A DNA stretch of 51,588 nt from Chara braunii (taxonomy: Eukaryota; Streptophyta; Charophyceae; Charales; Characeae), in assembly GCA_003427395.1 (NCBI GenBank), contig BFEA01000670.1, positions 612,801 through 664,388 on the forward strand, written 5' to 3'. Position numbers and translations under genes: made by a program. A model generated the notes under the pieces. The model was given only the letters and a program-made list of their open reading frames with translations, was not told the DNA's origin and made no database searches. Numbering within the stretch: the stretch's first letter is position 1; each line of letters starts with the position of its first letter. Below are positions 21,220-31,825 of this stretch, in pieces.

Positions 21220-22362
21220 TGTGGCATTCTGAGCCACACAGGCCCCGGTTAGGGCCCGGTTCCATCTAGGTCAGGGTACGACGGTTTAGTTTGAGCCTGG
21301 AGGCCTAGGTGTAGGGGTCTAGACAGGCCCAACGGTCACATCGGTTCAGGCCGGTACCGGTCCAGCAGTAGGACCTACCGGCGGCACAGTTTTGAACAGC
21401 AGCCAAGTTAGGCCGCCACTTTCAGTTTCCGGCAACAGATCTGAACCGTTGAATCAGATCAACGGTCCAGACCCAAGGTACCAGCAGCCTTGAGGCTGGC
21501 CCAGCACTATATCGGCCAGGGACCAGCCTCAGTAGGCAGGTTAGTCAACAGGAGGCTAGGCTTCAGGATTAGCGCAGCACTTCAGCGTTAGCTCAGCACT
21601 TCAGCGTTAGCATGAGCAGCAGCCAGGAGAATATTAGCACAGCAGCAAGGAGGAACAGCGCAGCAGCAAATTAACGCAGTAGCGGAGTAGTGCCAGCCTC
21701 TGGCCCAGCCCGCGGCCCGGCGCCCAGCCCTGCAGCGCCATAGCTGCATCGCCAGGTATCAGGGAGAAAGGCTCCGCCTTTCCTCCCTCTTCTTCCTCCT
21801 CCGTTCTCTCTCTCTCTCTCCTCCTACCCTCTAAGTCTCAGTCTACTCTTGGGTTACTCTTACTGCACTACTACAAGGGTGAAGGATGGTTGCGAGTTCT
21901 GATGCTACTGGAGCTGACAACATTCAGACCTTGGGTTGAGGACTACTTTTGGGATCTGATTTCATCTACCTCTGGAGATGTATCTTGACACTGTGAGATC
22001 GATATCTGAGATACTGTGAGACTCTGTATTGACATTTCGGATTTTCGCTACTTCTGAAACTTCGAGATACGATTTTTAGAAACATCAAGTTGACGTCATC
22101 TTCCCTCTCCTCCTCCCTTCGTCTCTCCTCCCCTCCATTCATCTGTGTATGAGAGTTGGCCCTGGCCTTTTCTTCCATGTCCAAGGCCAGGGCTTTCACA
22201 CCACCAATGCATGTTTGTGAGAGATTCGTTGCAGTCCGAGTAAGGTTTTGAGTCGATCCACATGTATCAAGTCTTCCGCTGTATTTGTACTTACTCTGTA
22301 CTATCTGGTCGGTTCTGGGAATCTGCGCCATACTTATGACTGTGTTTCACGAGTATGCAACA
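21220..22362 (+). repeat. E2 5' LTR
   Basis: It starts TGTGGCATTC and ends GCAACA just before the PBS, and aligns with 31826-32833. The first 19 bases form a hairpin (TGTGGC / GCCACA). A TATA-like TATAT lies near 21508-21512 after a CCAGCAC motif shared with E4's LTR. A CT-rich stretch occurs near 21780-21830. Confidence 0.85.
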
Positions 22363-22365
22363 GTT

Positions 22366-22380
22366 TGGTATCAGAGCAGA
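22366..22380 (+). other. E2 primer-binding site (initiator tRNA-Met)
   Basis: TGGTATCAGAGCAGA, 3 bp after the LTR; the first 12 bases complement the 3' end of plant initiator tRNA-Met. Confidence 0.85.
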
Positions 22381-22451
22381 CCATCATTGGATGACTCATC
22401 ATCAATCGATTGATTGCTGGATCAAGCTGCTCAACTAGCGCTTGATCAACA

Positions 22452-22507
22452 AATCGATTGATTGATTGATTGACTGATTGATTGATCGATTGATTGATTG
22501 ATTGATT
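22452..22507. repeat. (GATT)n microsatellite
   Basis: GATT/GACT/GATC tetranucleotide units occur just downstream of the E2 PBS, marking where element sequence gives way to unrelated DNA. Confidence 0.85.
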
Positions 22508-22555
22508 CTTACACCTGTACTCTGTTATCATTATTCGCAAGTTGCAAAAATATAT

Positions 22556-22782
22556 ATATTGTCACATCACTACAAACTAAAAGAGCGCACTTTGCGGAAC
22601 AAAGAATAAAAGCAAAAAACGGGCACATTGATGACATGCAAAAATAAAAAGAAAAAGAAAAAACAAGGGCAGATTGAAACCATTAAGTTTCTCATTCTTC
22701 TTTGAACTCCACCTCCACTGTGCCTCTCACGTGCAAGGCTCGCCACGTTGATGAAGTTGAGCGCGAGCTGCCCCCATCCCCG
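22556..22782 (-). repeat. Retroelement-tail-like repeat with conserved peptide, copy 2
   Basis: Homologous to 17262-17500. The minus strand encodes RGWGQLALNFINVASLARE and RRMR, then an A/T-rich tail ending near GTCAC and (TA)n. It abuts the assembly gap, on the far side of which the same strand carries the Penelope-like fragment, so it may be that element's 3' part. Confidence 0.45.
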
Positions 22783-23175
22783 NNNNNNNNNNNNNNNNNN
22801 NNNNNNNNNNNNNNNNNNNNNNNNNNNNNNNNNNNNNNNNNNNNNNNNNNNNNNNNNNNNNNNNNNNNNNNNNNNNNNNNNNNNNNNNNNNNNNNNNNNN
22901 NNNNNNNNNNNNNNNNNNNNNNNNNNNNNNNNNNNNNNNNNNNNNNNNNNNNNNNNNNNNNNNNNNNNNNNNNNNNNNNNNNNNNNNNNNNNNNNNNNNN
23001 NNNNNNNNNNNNNNNNNNNNNNNNNNNNNNNNNNNNNNNNNNNNNNNNNNNNNNNNNNNNNNNNNNNNNNNNNNNNNNNNNNNNNNNNNNNNNNNNNNNN
23101 NNNNNNNNNNNNNNNNNNNNNNNNNNNNNNNNNNNNNNNNNNNNNNNNNNNNNNNNNNNNNNNNNNNNNNNNNNN
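22783..23175. other. Assembly gap (393 N)
   Basis: The gap lies inside the Penelope-like element. Its true size is unknown. Confidence 1.
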
Positions 23176-24350
23176 ACGGTGCCAGAGGAATGATCTTCGA
23201 CATAAAGGAGGTTGCGGGTAGAGAGGTGAAACAAATACCAATTCTTGCAACAAATTGCCAAATTGTGGGATGATTTGTCCACAGGAACAATGGCAAAGTG
23301 TTGTTGCAGATGGCGTAAGGAGGCATGTGCACAACGAAGTGAATGTTGTTGGCTCACATGATTGGAAGACGAAGTCGCATTGGATTGACAATGCCCAAGG
23401 ATTGCAGAATGCCCGAGGATTGCAGAACGCCAACTGTGCAATTTCTGAGAAAGGGACGAGAAAGAAGCAGATCGAGAGAGTCTAGCAAATGTATTCTTGT
23501 AACTGGCAATGTACTCATCGAGTCCGATCGCCAGTGCTTGGAGCACATCAAACGATATTTAGAACCTTCTTGAAAAAGCTTGCGAAGGTTATCGTCTGAG
23601 ATGATATTGTAATCAACAGAGACAACATGACCGTCCACAAGATCTGAACAATGCGGAAAGGCCCTGCGGCATTCGCAGTTCACGGAGTCTGGTAAGGTCA
23701 TGTCAGGAGCAACACTCAATGCCACATCAGTAAAGTTGCAAAATTGGACACGTGTGGGTGGCATCAACTTGTCACATACACGAACATGTGNGGCCGCTTG
23801 CGGGNCAGGGTGCAATGCAACTACTTCTGGCAACTGCAACACATGGCGCAAGTTCGTGGCACGAACTACCTCATGCACATGTACGACCTTAATATGGTCA
23901 TTAAACAGGTCACGTGGTTGTGCTGTGTAACGTTGGCGGGTATGCTGGGATTTTCGGATGAGGCATTCGAGTTCTCGAATGTCTGTTGTCATGTCCGCAT
24001 TGGAAACATTGTTATAAAGCNATTGCAAAAGTCGTGCCCGCCACGCTGGTTGTGCCCGCTCAATGTCAGCCTTGACACGACACCAGTTACCCGAAGCAGC
24101 TTCATGAAGAAGGCGATGGAGTGAGGTACGAATTATGAGTTGGAGACCTGGACGAAGATCAATAGCAAATGACGGAGGCGAAGGCGTTGGGAGGAGAGGC
24201 AAAGGCCGAGAGGGTGTTGGCAAAAGAGGTGCAACATGGGAGCCAGCGGGNGTCGGCAAAAGGGGTGATGTGTGAGGAGGATTAGCTGATGCAGGAATAG
24301 GTGGAGNAGGTGAGGGCTGAGCAAAAGGGGATTGCGGAATATATATATAT
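23176..24350 (-). pseudogene. Penelope-like retroelement protein, N-terminal part (frameshifted)
   Basis: On the minus strand a ~270-residue stretch (to about 23545) contains a cysteine patch (NCECRRAFPHC), then GHVVSVDYNIISDDNLRKLF and EGSKYR. After a one-base frameshift near 23545 it continues FDVLQALAIGLDEY, and further on FAIVPVDKSSHNLAICCKNW before the gap. The order GHV..D..II...LR.L...G.KYR, then ..VPVDK...N....CK..Y, is the region just N-terminal to the reverse transcriptase core in Penelope-like elements and related RTs. The catalytic RT motifs and any GIY-YIG endonuclease would lie in or beyond the gap. A short in-frame duplication (about 23388-23430) and five ambiguous bases are present. 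The N-terminus, proline-rich near 24200-24320, is uncertain. Confidence 0.65.
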
Positions 24351-24433
24351 ATATTCTTCTTCCTACAGGTTTGGCGGTTGTCTCCAAAATGCACGCAATT
24401 AGGAAATCGAGTAATCATGATTAACCTAATCGG

Positions 24434-24470
24434 CACTAATTAGGGTTAGTCCTAACCTAACCTAACGATC
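24434..24470. other. Short telomere-like TTAGGGTTAG / CCTAACCTAACCTAAC motifs
   Basis: TTAGGGTTAG and three CCTAA units sit within about 30 bases, upstream of the Penelope-like reading frame. They are too short to call an interstitial telomere. Confidence 0.35.
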
Positions 24471-25624
24471 TAACGACCTATCGAGCTACGGGAAGTGAGC
24501 ACCAGCCAGGCACCGTGCCAATTAAGGCAGATCGGGCCTGAGCACGGCCACATTCACACTGCAACTTCACGGACTTTCACTTTTGCAAATCGCATCTCTG
24601 TTTTGCGATTAAAGAGTGAATTGCGAGGAAAATGAGCAATAGCGAGATGACAATTTTCAGATTGGACAATCACATTGAAAGCCAGATCGTATCACAGTGT
24701 TCAGAAAGCAGCATTGCACCAATATGACACCAATGGAGAATCGTAGCACTGAAAAAACAATGTCAATGAGAGCTTGCTGTCGCCACCACCGACATGTGTA
24801 TCCAGTCCCTATCTCCCTACTTGGCGCTCGGCGCCCAGCCTGCTCCCTACACAGCTACTACTAGCCTACTAATTGACAATGCAACTGTTGATGTCAGCAG
24901 CCTCCGAAGTACTTGAAGATGTCGCCCATGCAGACCATCGCCAATACCAGGTATGTGCCCTCGCATCATCATAATCATCATCCTTCTCTCTCTCCCCCTC
25001 GTCTTCCCACATCTTCCCTTTGTACACTCGAAGACCACCCCTGAGCCTCACTGTACAACCAAGCCCTCAGCCAGCTATGGAGGCTGGGCTATGGCGCTGC
25101 CCTCAGCAGCGCCCTGTTCCCTGCACGACCGCATGCGCTTGCACCTCGCCTCTCAGCACCAGCAGCAGCCCACGAGCGTCCGCTCCAGCAGCGCTGCCGC
25201 TAGCATGCGAGTGCCTGAAATGACTGGCCAGGCAGCGAGCTCCTTCCTATATGGAAAGAGCCTGCCTCATTCGGCAGCCTGGCTGGACTGGCCTGGGCCC
25301 AGAAGCTTCCGGTAGGCCCCAGGATGCTCCGCCTCTCTTGCAGCTACTGGGCCTCATTCGGTTGGGCCTCCCAACTGTCTGTGTATGAGGCTGCCATTCT
25401 CGTCCAGGGCCTGCTTCCTTTTTCGAAAGGGCCTGGAAGGCCGTCGAAAGTCTTGCTGCTCGGCCTGTGTTTTCCTCAACCAACTGGCGCGATGAAATTG
25501 CCTCGACCCCAAATACAGAATTGACAGCCGAGCGCCTTTCGCGATTTGTTAGGCCCGCCTTCACTTAGGGGGGCACAGATGCAACAGGCGGCCCTTAGGC
25601 CTGCCGAGGACCCAGATCCTCGCA
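24471..25624 (-). repeat. Probable E1 3' LTR and flank (minus)
   Basis: On the minus strand a purine tract AGGAGGAGGGAA (25636-25625) follows the E1 chromodomain stop, and the next bases are TGCGAGGATC, a plausible LTR start. A TATA-like CCATATAGG lies near 25246-25254. The far end of the LTR is not defined, and E1's 5' LTR is missing, so the boundary cannot be checked. Confidence 0.4.
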
Positions 25625-25664
25625 TTCCCTCCTCCTGCACTTCGATAGTCCTCTGAGAAGTCTT

Positions 25665-27066
25665 CTATTCTGCAGGCATCTTTCCTTTGAGATCTCTTTT
25701 GTAGCCTGCAATGACTTGAGGTGCAGTTTTCATGCGTTCTTCTCTGGTGAACCACCGATCTTCGCTGGGGTCCAGATGATGTCTGAATCTGACCCGGTAC
25801 TGCATTTTCAGCTAGGAGGGCGGCCTCTGCCCGGTGGTCGAGGATCAGGCATCAGACGATGCTCCACGATCTGGTCGATGTCCACTTCGCCATCCATGGT
25901 TGGGGGCAGCATTGACCGTCTGGAAGGGACTTGTGCAGACTGAAAGGTGCTAGCTTTGAAGCATGGAATACAGGATGTGTACGTAAATGTGGGGGGATGC
26001 AAATCACATAGGAAGGTCCGTCCATCTGATCACCCACTATGTCTAAGACCTCCCAAGGACCAAAGTACTGTGGCATTAGCTTTCTAGAAATTCCCAGTTC
26101 CTGTCCCAACTCAGATGATTTAACCCAAACTCGTTCTCCTACCTCAAATTGAGACGGCCGTCTGTGCTTATTCTCAGATGCCACCATGGCATCTTGAGCT
26201 TTTCTAATATGCTCTACAGCCTATTGCAGCATCTGATCATACTTTACAGCAGACTCTATGCTGCCTGGTGTTGCAGATGGTTGACTCTCAGGTAGTAGAA
26301 AATCTAAGGCGGTTCTAGGCTTCCCACCAACATGCAGTTGGTTGGGGGTCATACCAGTCGTGCTGTGTACAGCATTGTTACACAGGCTGGCGACGAGAGG
26401 CAGTTTCTCATCCCAGTGATCATGACTTGGCTTAATGTAGTGCCTCATTAAATGCTGCACTACTCGGTTCATTTGTTCCGCCTGTCCATTTGACTCAGGG
26501 TGATTCCCTGATGTCATCTGCAGTTTGGTGCCCATACGTTGGGCTGTGCTTTGCCACAGTTTGCGCGTGAAACATACATCCCGGTCACTGACTATAGACT
26601 TACGTAAACCAAACTCTCGTACCCATTTGTCCATGAGCAGTCTGATGACATTGTCAGTTCTAGCAGTCTCCGGCATAGCGATCAGTCTAGCATATTTGGA
26701 AAAACGGTCTACTATAACGAAGATGTGCCTTTTCCCTGACCTGCTGGTCACAAGAGTATCCATCAAGTCCATGGACACACTCTCACCAGGACCTTCAAGA
26801 ATCAGCAAGGGCTTGATGAGCCCGAGCGGAGCCTGAGTCCTTGGTTTGTCCCGTTGGCAAAACTGGCAGGTTTCTACGTATCTTTTGGCATCTTGCATCA
26901 TAGTTGGCCACCAGAATCTCTGTACCAGGTTAGTTGGTGTTTTCCTATAGCCAAAATGTCCAGTTGCATCGTGACACTCTCCTAGAAATAAACTACACAA
27001 AGACTCACTATTGGGAACACAGTCTTTTATTCCCTGCCTTTCAAGGAACAGCAAGCCGTCTACCAT
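25665..27066 (-). pseudogene. E1 integrase with C-terminal chromodomain
   Basis: The zinc finger (HDATGHFG ... CQFCQRDK) is followed by the catalytic core: D in SMDLMDTL, D in IVSDRD, E in HPESNGQAEQMNR. The GPY/F-type C-terminal module (LMPQYFGPWEVLD ... PVFHASKL) follows. A nonsense codon splits the protein at 26221-26223 (LQ*AVEH) in the same frame. A frameshift near 25,900 leads to the chromodomain: VDIDQIVEHRLM, then after another stop QYRVRF, and DRWFTREE. All three integrase acidic residues are visible, but the protein could not be made intact. Confidence 0.9.
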
Positions 27067-27167
27067 CGTAAATTCATCAAAGGACCAAAGTCACTTTGTC
27101 CTTTGCTTGGAATTTACGAATGATCTCATACATAACTGGATCTTGCTGACAGGTTTCCACCAATGAT

Positions 27168-27779
27168 CTAGTTATTGCTAGATATGCCAAATTCAGTAAC
27201 TAACGCGCCCAGATAATCTGCCCGAAGAGATAATGCATCAGCCACTTTGTTGTACTCTCCCTTGATTGGGTCAAGTTGATAGTCATACATGTCTATCACT
27301 TGTATCCATCGCTTGAGTGCATCAGAGAGCATAGGTTGTGTCTTGATCCAGTGCAAGGTCTCATGGTCAGATCTCACGTAGAAGAATCTGCCTAGGGGAT
27401 AATGTCTCCAATGAACCAGCGCTCTATATAGGGCATAGAGCTCACGCTCATACGTGGACTTCGCTAGCTTTTGAGATGGCATCTTCTTACTTGTATACTC
27501 TTTGGTCTCAACTTTGGCCCCTCCTTTTGCGCAAGGACCATGCCTATGCCATATTGGCTGGCGTCTGTGGTCACAACAAAGGGTTTATCAGGATCAGGAA
27601 GTTTGAGGACTTCATAGTGGGTCAGAGCATACTTTCGTTTCCTGAAGGCCGCCTCACACTCTTCAGTCCACTCCTAAGGGGTGTCAAGTCGAGTTAGATC
27701 TGTTAATGGGGAAGCTATAGTATTTCAGTTCTTAGCAAACAGACGATAGTGGCCCGTCATCCCCAAAAACGATCTGACC
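27168..27779 (-). pseudogene. E1 RNase H region
   Basis: Includes VRSFLG, TTDASQYGIGMVL, a frameshift near 27,500, STYERELYALYRAL, and the C-terminal YNKVADALS. In-frame stops occur near 27778, 27721 and 27675. The family-typical TDAS, E of YERE and final D of ADALS can be read across frames. Confidence 0.85.
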
Positions 27780-28662
27780 TAAGTAAGAGTCTGAGGTATG
27801 GGCCAGTCACGTATGCTGGCCACCTTAGCATCATCCGGTCCATCCGCTGAGATTTCATGACCCAAGTACAAGATCTTGGTGCGACCGAACTCGCATTTCT
27901 CCAAGTTAACCTTGTACTGGTGCTGTATTAGGAGACCTAACACTATTTTCAAGTGCTCAACGTGCTCCTCTACAGTCCTACTAAAGATAAGAATATCGTC
28001 GACGTACACGACGATAAACTTGTCTAAGTATTCATGAAATATCCTATTCATGGCGTGCTGGAATGTTCCAGGGGCATTGCATAGGCCAAAGGGCATCACC
28101 ACAAACTCGTATAGACCGTCCCTGTTCTCAAAAGCGGTTTTGTGCTGGTCCTCAGGTCTAATAGCAATTTGACGTTATCCGGACTTTAGATCTATCTTAG
28201 TAAAGTACTGGCATCCATGCACTCTATCCAGTAGGTCGTCGATGCGGGGTGGGGGCTCCGCGTTCTTAACGGTGATGGCATTGAGGCCCCTATAGTCAAT
28301 GCACATCCTCAGGGTACCTCCCTTCTTGGGGACAAATAAGACTGGCGCACCGTAAGGGGAGGTACTAGGCCGAATCCATCCCTTTTCTGTGAGCTCCTTG
28401 AGCAGGCGGCAGAGCTCATCCAACTCCGCAAGAGACATCCTATAGATTCGTCCTCTAGGTACCTTACTACCTGGGACAACTTCTATTGCATGAACGACCT
28501 CCCTTTCTACCATGCCTGTGGGCTCAAAAAGGTCGGAATATTGCGCGACGATTGATTCTATCTCTGGGGGTGTTTTAACGGCTTCCCCTTTCTCAGAGAC
28601 AAAGACTAGACACATGCCCTCCTCGCAATTTTGCTTATAATAGTTATAGAAAGAGGAGGCAC
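27780..28662 (-). pseudogene. E1 reverse transcriptase
   Basis: From the protease-RT linker ([14 protein letters not shown]) through [33 protein letters not shown] and FTKIDLKSG, then a nonsense codon at 28175-28177 where an aromatic residue is expected. The same frame continues to VMPFGLCNAPGTFQ, the catalytic YVDD (IVVYVDDILIFSR) and YLGHEIS. Apart from the one stop, the RT frame is unbroken. The 5' end is cut at the junction with E2. Confidence 0.9.
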
Positions 28663-29436
28663 GCATGCAGCCGTAGTTTTCCAAGCGCCCGCCGGAGTAC
28701 CACCGGATCGGCCCATACACCATGGGATCACTCTCGAGGACGGCGTCGTACCTCCGCGCGGATGCATTTGCCGAATGAGCGAAGAGGAGCTTCAAGTGCT
28801 TCGGGCACAACTAGACGACCTCTTGGCCAAGGGCTGGATTCGCCCTAGTTGTTCGCCATACGGTGCTCCCGTTCTCTTCGTCTGGAAGAAGAACAAGGAC
28901 CGTCGTTTGTGTATCGACCATCGAAAACTTAACGCGCAAACGATCAAGAACGTCGTTCGTCTCCCTCGGATCGATGATCTTCTCGAGCGACTAGGTGGCG
29001 CCAAGTACTTCTCGAAGCTTGACCTCAAATCCAAATATCACCACATCGAGATCCAGCCAAGAGATCAGTACAAGACCACGTTGAAGACGCAGCATGGGCA
29101 CTTTGAGTGGATCGTCATGCCTTTCGGTCTCACCAATGCCCCGGCTACTTTCCAAGCGGCTATGACGACGGAATTCCACGACCTGCTCGACCGCACCGTA
29201 CTCATTTACCTTGATGATATCTTGGTTTATAGCCGGTCGCTGGACGAGCATCTCGAGCACCTTCGCACCGTTTTGAGGCGGCTTCGTATCGCCAAGTAGA
29301 AGGCAAATCGTGATAGGTGCGAGTTTGCCCAGCAAGAGCTGGAGTACTTGGGCCATTACGTTAAGCCGCAAGGCATTCGTCCGCTCGCGAACGAAGTACA
29401 AGCCATTTAAGATTGGCTGGACCTCGTGTGACTACC
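28661..29436 (+). pseudogene. E2 reverse transcriptase
   Basis: Begins inside the linker ([12 protein letters not shown]), then [53 protein letters not shown] and the catalytic YLDD (LIYLDDILVYSR). A stop at 29297-29299 and further stops near 29410 and 29431 break the end of the domain; the RNase H frame takes over from 29413. The 5' part of pol is missing at the E1 junction. Confidence 0.9.
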
Positions 29437-30540
29437 GATGTCCGCTCCTTTCTTGGCTTAGCATCATGCTACATGCGCTTCGTCAAGAGCTTCCAACGGA
29501 TCGTTGCACCATTGTCGCGACTTCAGTCCCCCTTGGTGCCCTTCGAGTTCAACGACGAAGCCCGGCACGCATTCCATACGCTGAAGACTGCTTTGCTTCA
29601 AGCTCCCATCTTAAGCATCTATGACCCGACCTTCCCAACCAAAGTGACTCTGCATGCTTCCGACTACGGCATTGGCACGGTTTTGGAACAGCATGACGGC
29701 ACAGACTTGCATCCGGTTGAGTACTTCAGCCAAAAGGTGCCGCCCATCAATTCCCTTGATGATGCGAGGAAGAAGGAACTGCTAGCTTTTGTCACAGTAC
29801 TTGAGCGTTCCATACGTTGAAGACGGTTTTGCTTCAAGCTCCCGTCTTAAGCATCTATGACCCGACCTTGCCAACCAAAGTGACTACGGATGCTTCCGGC
29901 TACGGCATTGGCGCGGTTTTGGAACAGCATGACGGCACAAACTTGCATCCGGTTGAGTACTTCAGCCAAAAGGTGTCGTCCATCAATTCCCTTGATGATG
30001 CGAGGAAGAAGGAACTGCTAGCTTTTGTCACTGTACTTGAGCGTTGGCGTCACTTTCTCCTCGGGCGTCGGCGATTCACTTGGGCAACGGACAACAATCC
30101 GTTGACTTATTACAAGACGCAAAACACGGTGAGCAGCACGATCGATCGCTGGATGTATTTCATTGACCAGTTTGACTTCACCTCCAAGCATATTCCAGCC
30201 CCCTCGAACAAGGCAGCGGATGCTCTCTCGCGAAGACCCGATCTTTTCGCCTTGGTGCGCTCCACATTCAACCTCGACGAGGACCTGCAACAGCATTTCG
30301 TAAACGGCGACAAGTCGGATCCGGGATTCTCCACACTCTACGCGGACTTATCATCGAATCACCCGCCGGCAAGCAATTATCGCATTGTCGACGGCTACTT
30401 GCTTTACCATACGCGAGGCAAGGATTTGTTGTGTGTTCCCCAAGACCGCATATTGCGCACTTGCCTCCTTGGTGAATACCACGATTCGCGGCTGGCGGGA
30501 CACCTTGGTGTCGCATCCACACTGGCTCGACTCCGCTAGT
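29413..30540 (+). pseudogene. E2 RNase H and integrase zinc-finger start, with internal duplication
   Basis: VRSFLGLASCYMRF is followed by a first partial RNase H start (LHASDYGIGTVLEQHDG), which runs into a stop because 236 bp are duplicated. The second copy (TTDASGYGIGAVLEQHDG) continues through RHFLLGRRRFTWATDNNPL, ADALSRRPDL and the integrase N-terminus (LLGEYHDSRLAGHLG). A stop at 30538-30540 interrupts it. Confidence 0.9.
29575..30046 (+). repeat. 236-bp tandem duplication in E2 pol
   Basis: Copies 29575-29810 and 29811-30046, starting CATACG. They are near-identical, and 236 is not a multiple of three, so the duplication itself destroys the frame. Confidence 0.9.
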
Positions 30541-31802
30541 GATTTCACTGGCCAGACATCCTCAGCGGCGTCAACCGGTACATTCCGTCATGTGCGGTTT
30601 GCCACCAGAACAAAGGGCGCCATCAGCTCCCGTATGGCGAATTGAAAGGGGAACCAGGTCTCTCCATTGCTATGGATGTGACCGGTCCTTTCCCTCGCGA
30701 TCGCCTTGGCCATGATGGTATTCTCACGGTCGTCGACCGTTTGAGCAAGTACGCTCGATTTCTTCCATGCAAGCATTATGCGACGGCTCCCGAGCTCGCA
30801 CGACTCTTGCACACCACCTCGTTTTGCAGCCACGGCCTTCCGGAAGACATCGCCATCGACCGCGACACTCGTTTCATGTCAGCCTTTTGGACGACACTCG
30901 TGGTGGAATCCGGCACCAGCATGAAACCGAGTTCCGCACGACATCCTCAAACGGATGGGCAAACGGAACGTGCGCACCAGACTGCGCAGATGATGCTCCG
31001 CACACTCATCCGACCGGATCAAAAGGACTGGGTTGACCGCCTTCCCGACATCGAGTTCGCCTACAACACTTCAGTGCACCCGGTGATCGGCGTGACTCCT
31101 TTCGAGTTGCATCACGGTGGACGGAAAGGCCATATCTTCGCAGACATTTTGCTTCCACGAGTTGTCGATATCGACGCAGCTTGCTCCCCCGCTTCTACAC
31201 GGAAGTACAGGGATCTGCTGGCCAAAGCCCGCGCAAATATGCAAAACGCTCAGGTCCTTATGCAGCAGCAAGCGAACCCGGGTCACATCCCATGTCCAAT
31301 CCGCGTTGGCGACCTTGTTTGGGTCACCTCCAAGGAATTCTTGCTCGAGCAACACGTCTCGCGCAAGCTCCTCCCTGAGTGGTTTGGGCCATGGAAGGTC
31401 ACTTCAGCAGCTGGCGACGACCCCGCGGGTCCCTCCACAATCTAGATTCCCCTGCATCTGACAGTCCACCCTCTATTTCACGCTTTGAAGTTGGCGGTCT
31501 ACACTCCAGCCTCACGAACGCAATTCCCTGGCAAACAGTCCCACGACCCTCCTTCGATGGACGGTCACCAGGAGGTCGACCGCATCCTCGCTCATCTCAA
31601 GCACGGCAACAAGCCGATGGAGTACAAAGTTACATTCAAGCAATGCGATCCCAACGACACACGCTGGATTTCACGAGCTGACCTGAAGGTGACAGCACCC
31701 CTCATCTTCACGCATTACGAAAAACAGCGACTTGCTAAGGAAGCTGCCCAACCCGCCCGCCCCGTACGGACATCGAACAGACAGCTTCGCCCTTGCAGTT
31801 AG
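30541..31802 (+). pseudogene. E2 integrase core and chromodomain
   Basis: The frame continues with the zinc-finger cysteines (CAVCHQNKGRHQLPYGELKG) and the core: D in SIAMDVTGPF, D in IDRDTRF, E in HPQTDGQTERAHQ. Then IRVGDLVWVTS, LLPEWFGPWKVTS, a stop at 31443-31445, and in the same frame HLTVHPLFHALKLAVY followed by a chromodomain (HQEVDRILAH ... YKVTFKQCDPNDTRWISRAD). The final stop is at 31800-31802. Two nonsense codons in one frame are the only lesions, so this half is relatively young. Confidence 0.9.
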
Positions 31803-31810
31803 CTCGATCT

Positions 31811-31825
31811 TCGAGGGGGGGAGTG
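31811..31825 (+). other. E2 polypurine tract
   Basis: CGAGGGGGGGAG directly precedes the 3' LTR start at 31826. Confidence 0.8.

Larger units (their letters stand above)
25665..28662 (-). mobile_element. Ty3/gypsy chromovirus E1, 5'-truncated
   Basis: Coding remains run RT (28662-27780), RNase H (27779-27168), integrase (27066-25852) and chromodomain (to the stop at 25665) on the minus strand. Gag, most of protease and the 5' LTR are absent; the sequence breaks off near 28,660 against the 5'-truncated E2. At least five nonsense codons and several frameshifts are present. Confidence 0.85.

Noticed and set aside
22783-23175. Open frames across the assembly gap
   Set aside because: They consist of unknown residues; no evidence that both sides share a frame.
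24434-24470. Interstitial telomere
   Set aside because: Fewer than four consecutive units and of mixed orientation; kept only as a low-interest observation.
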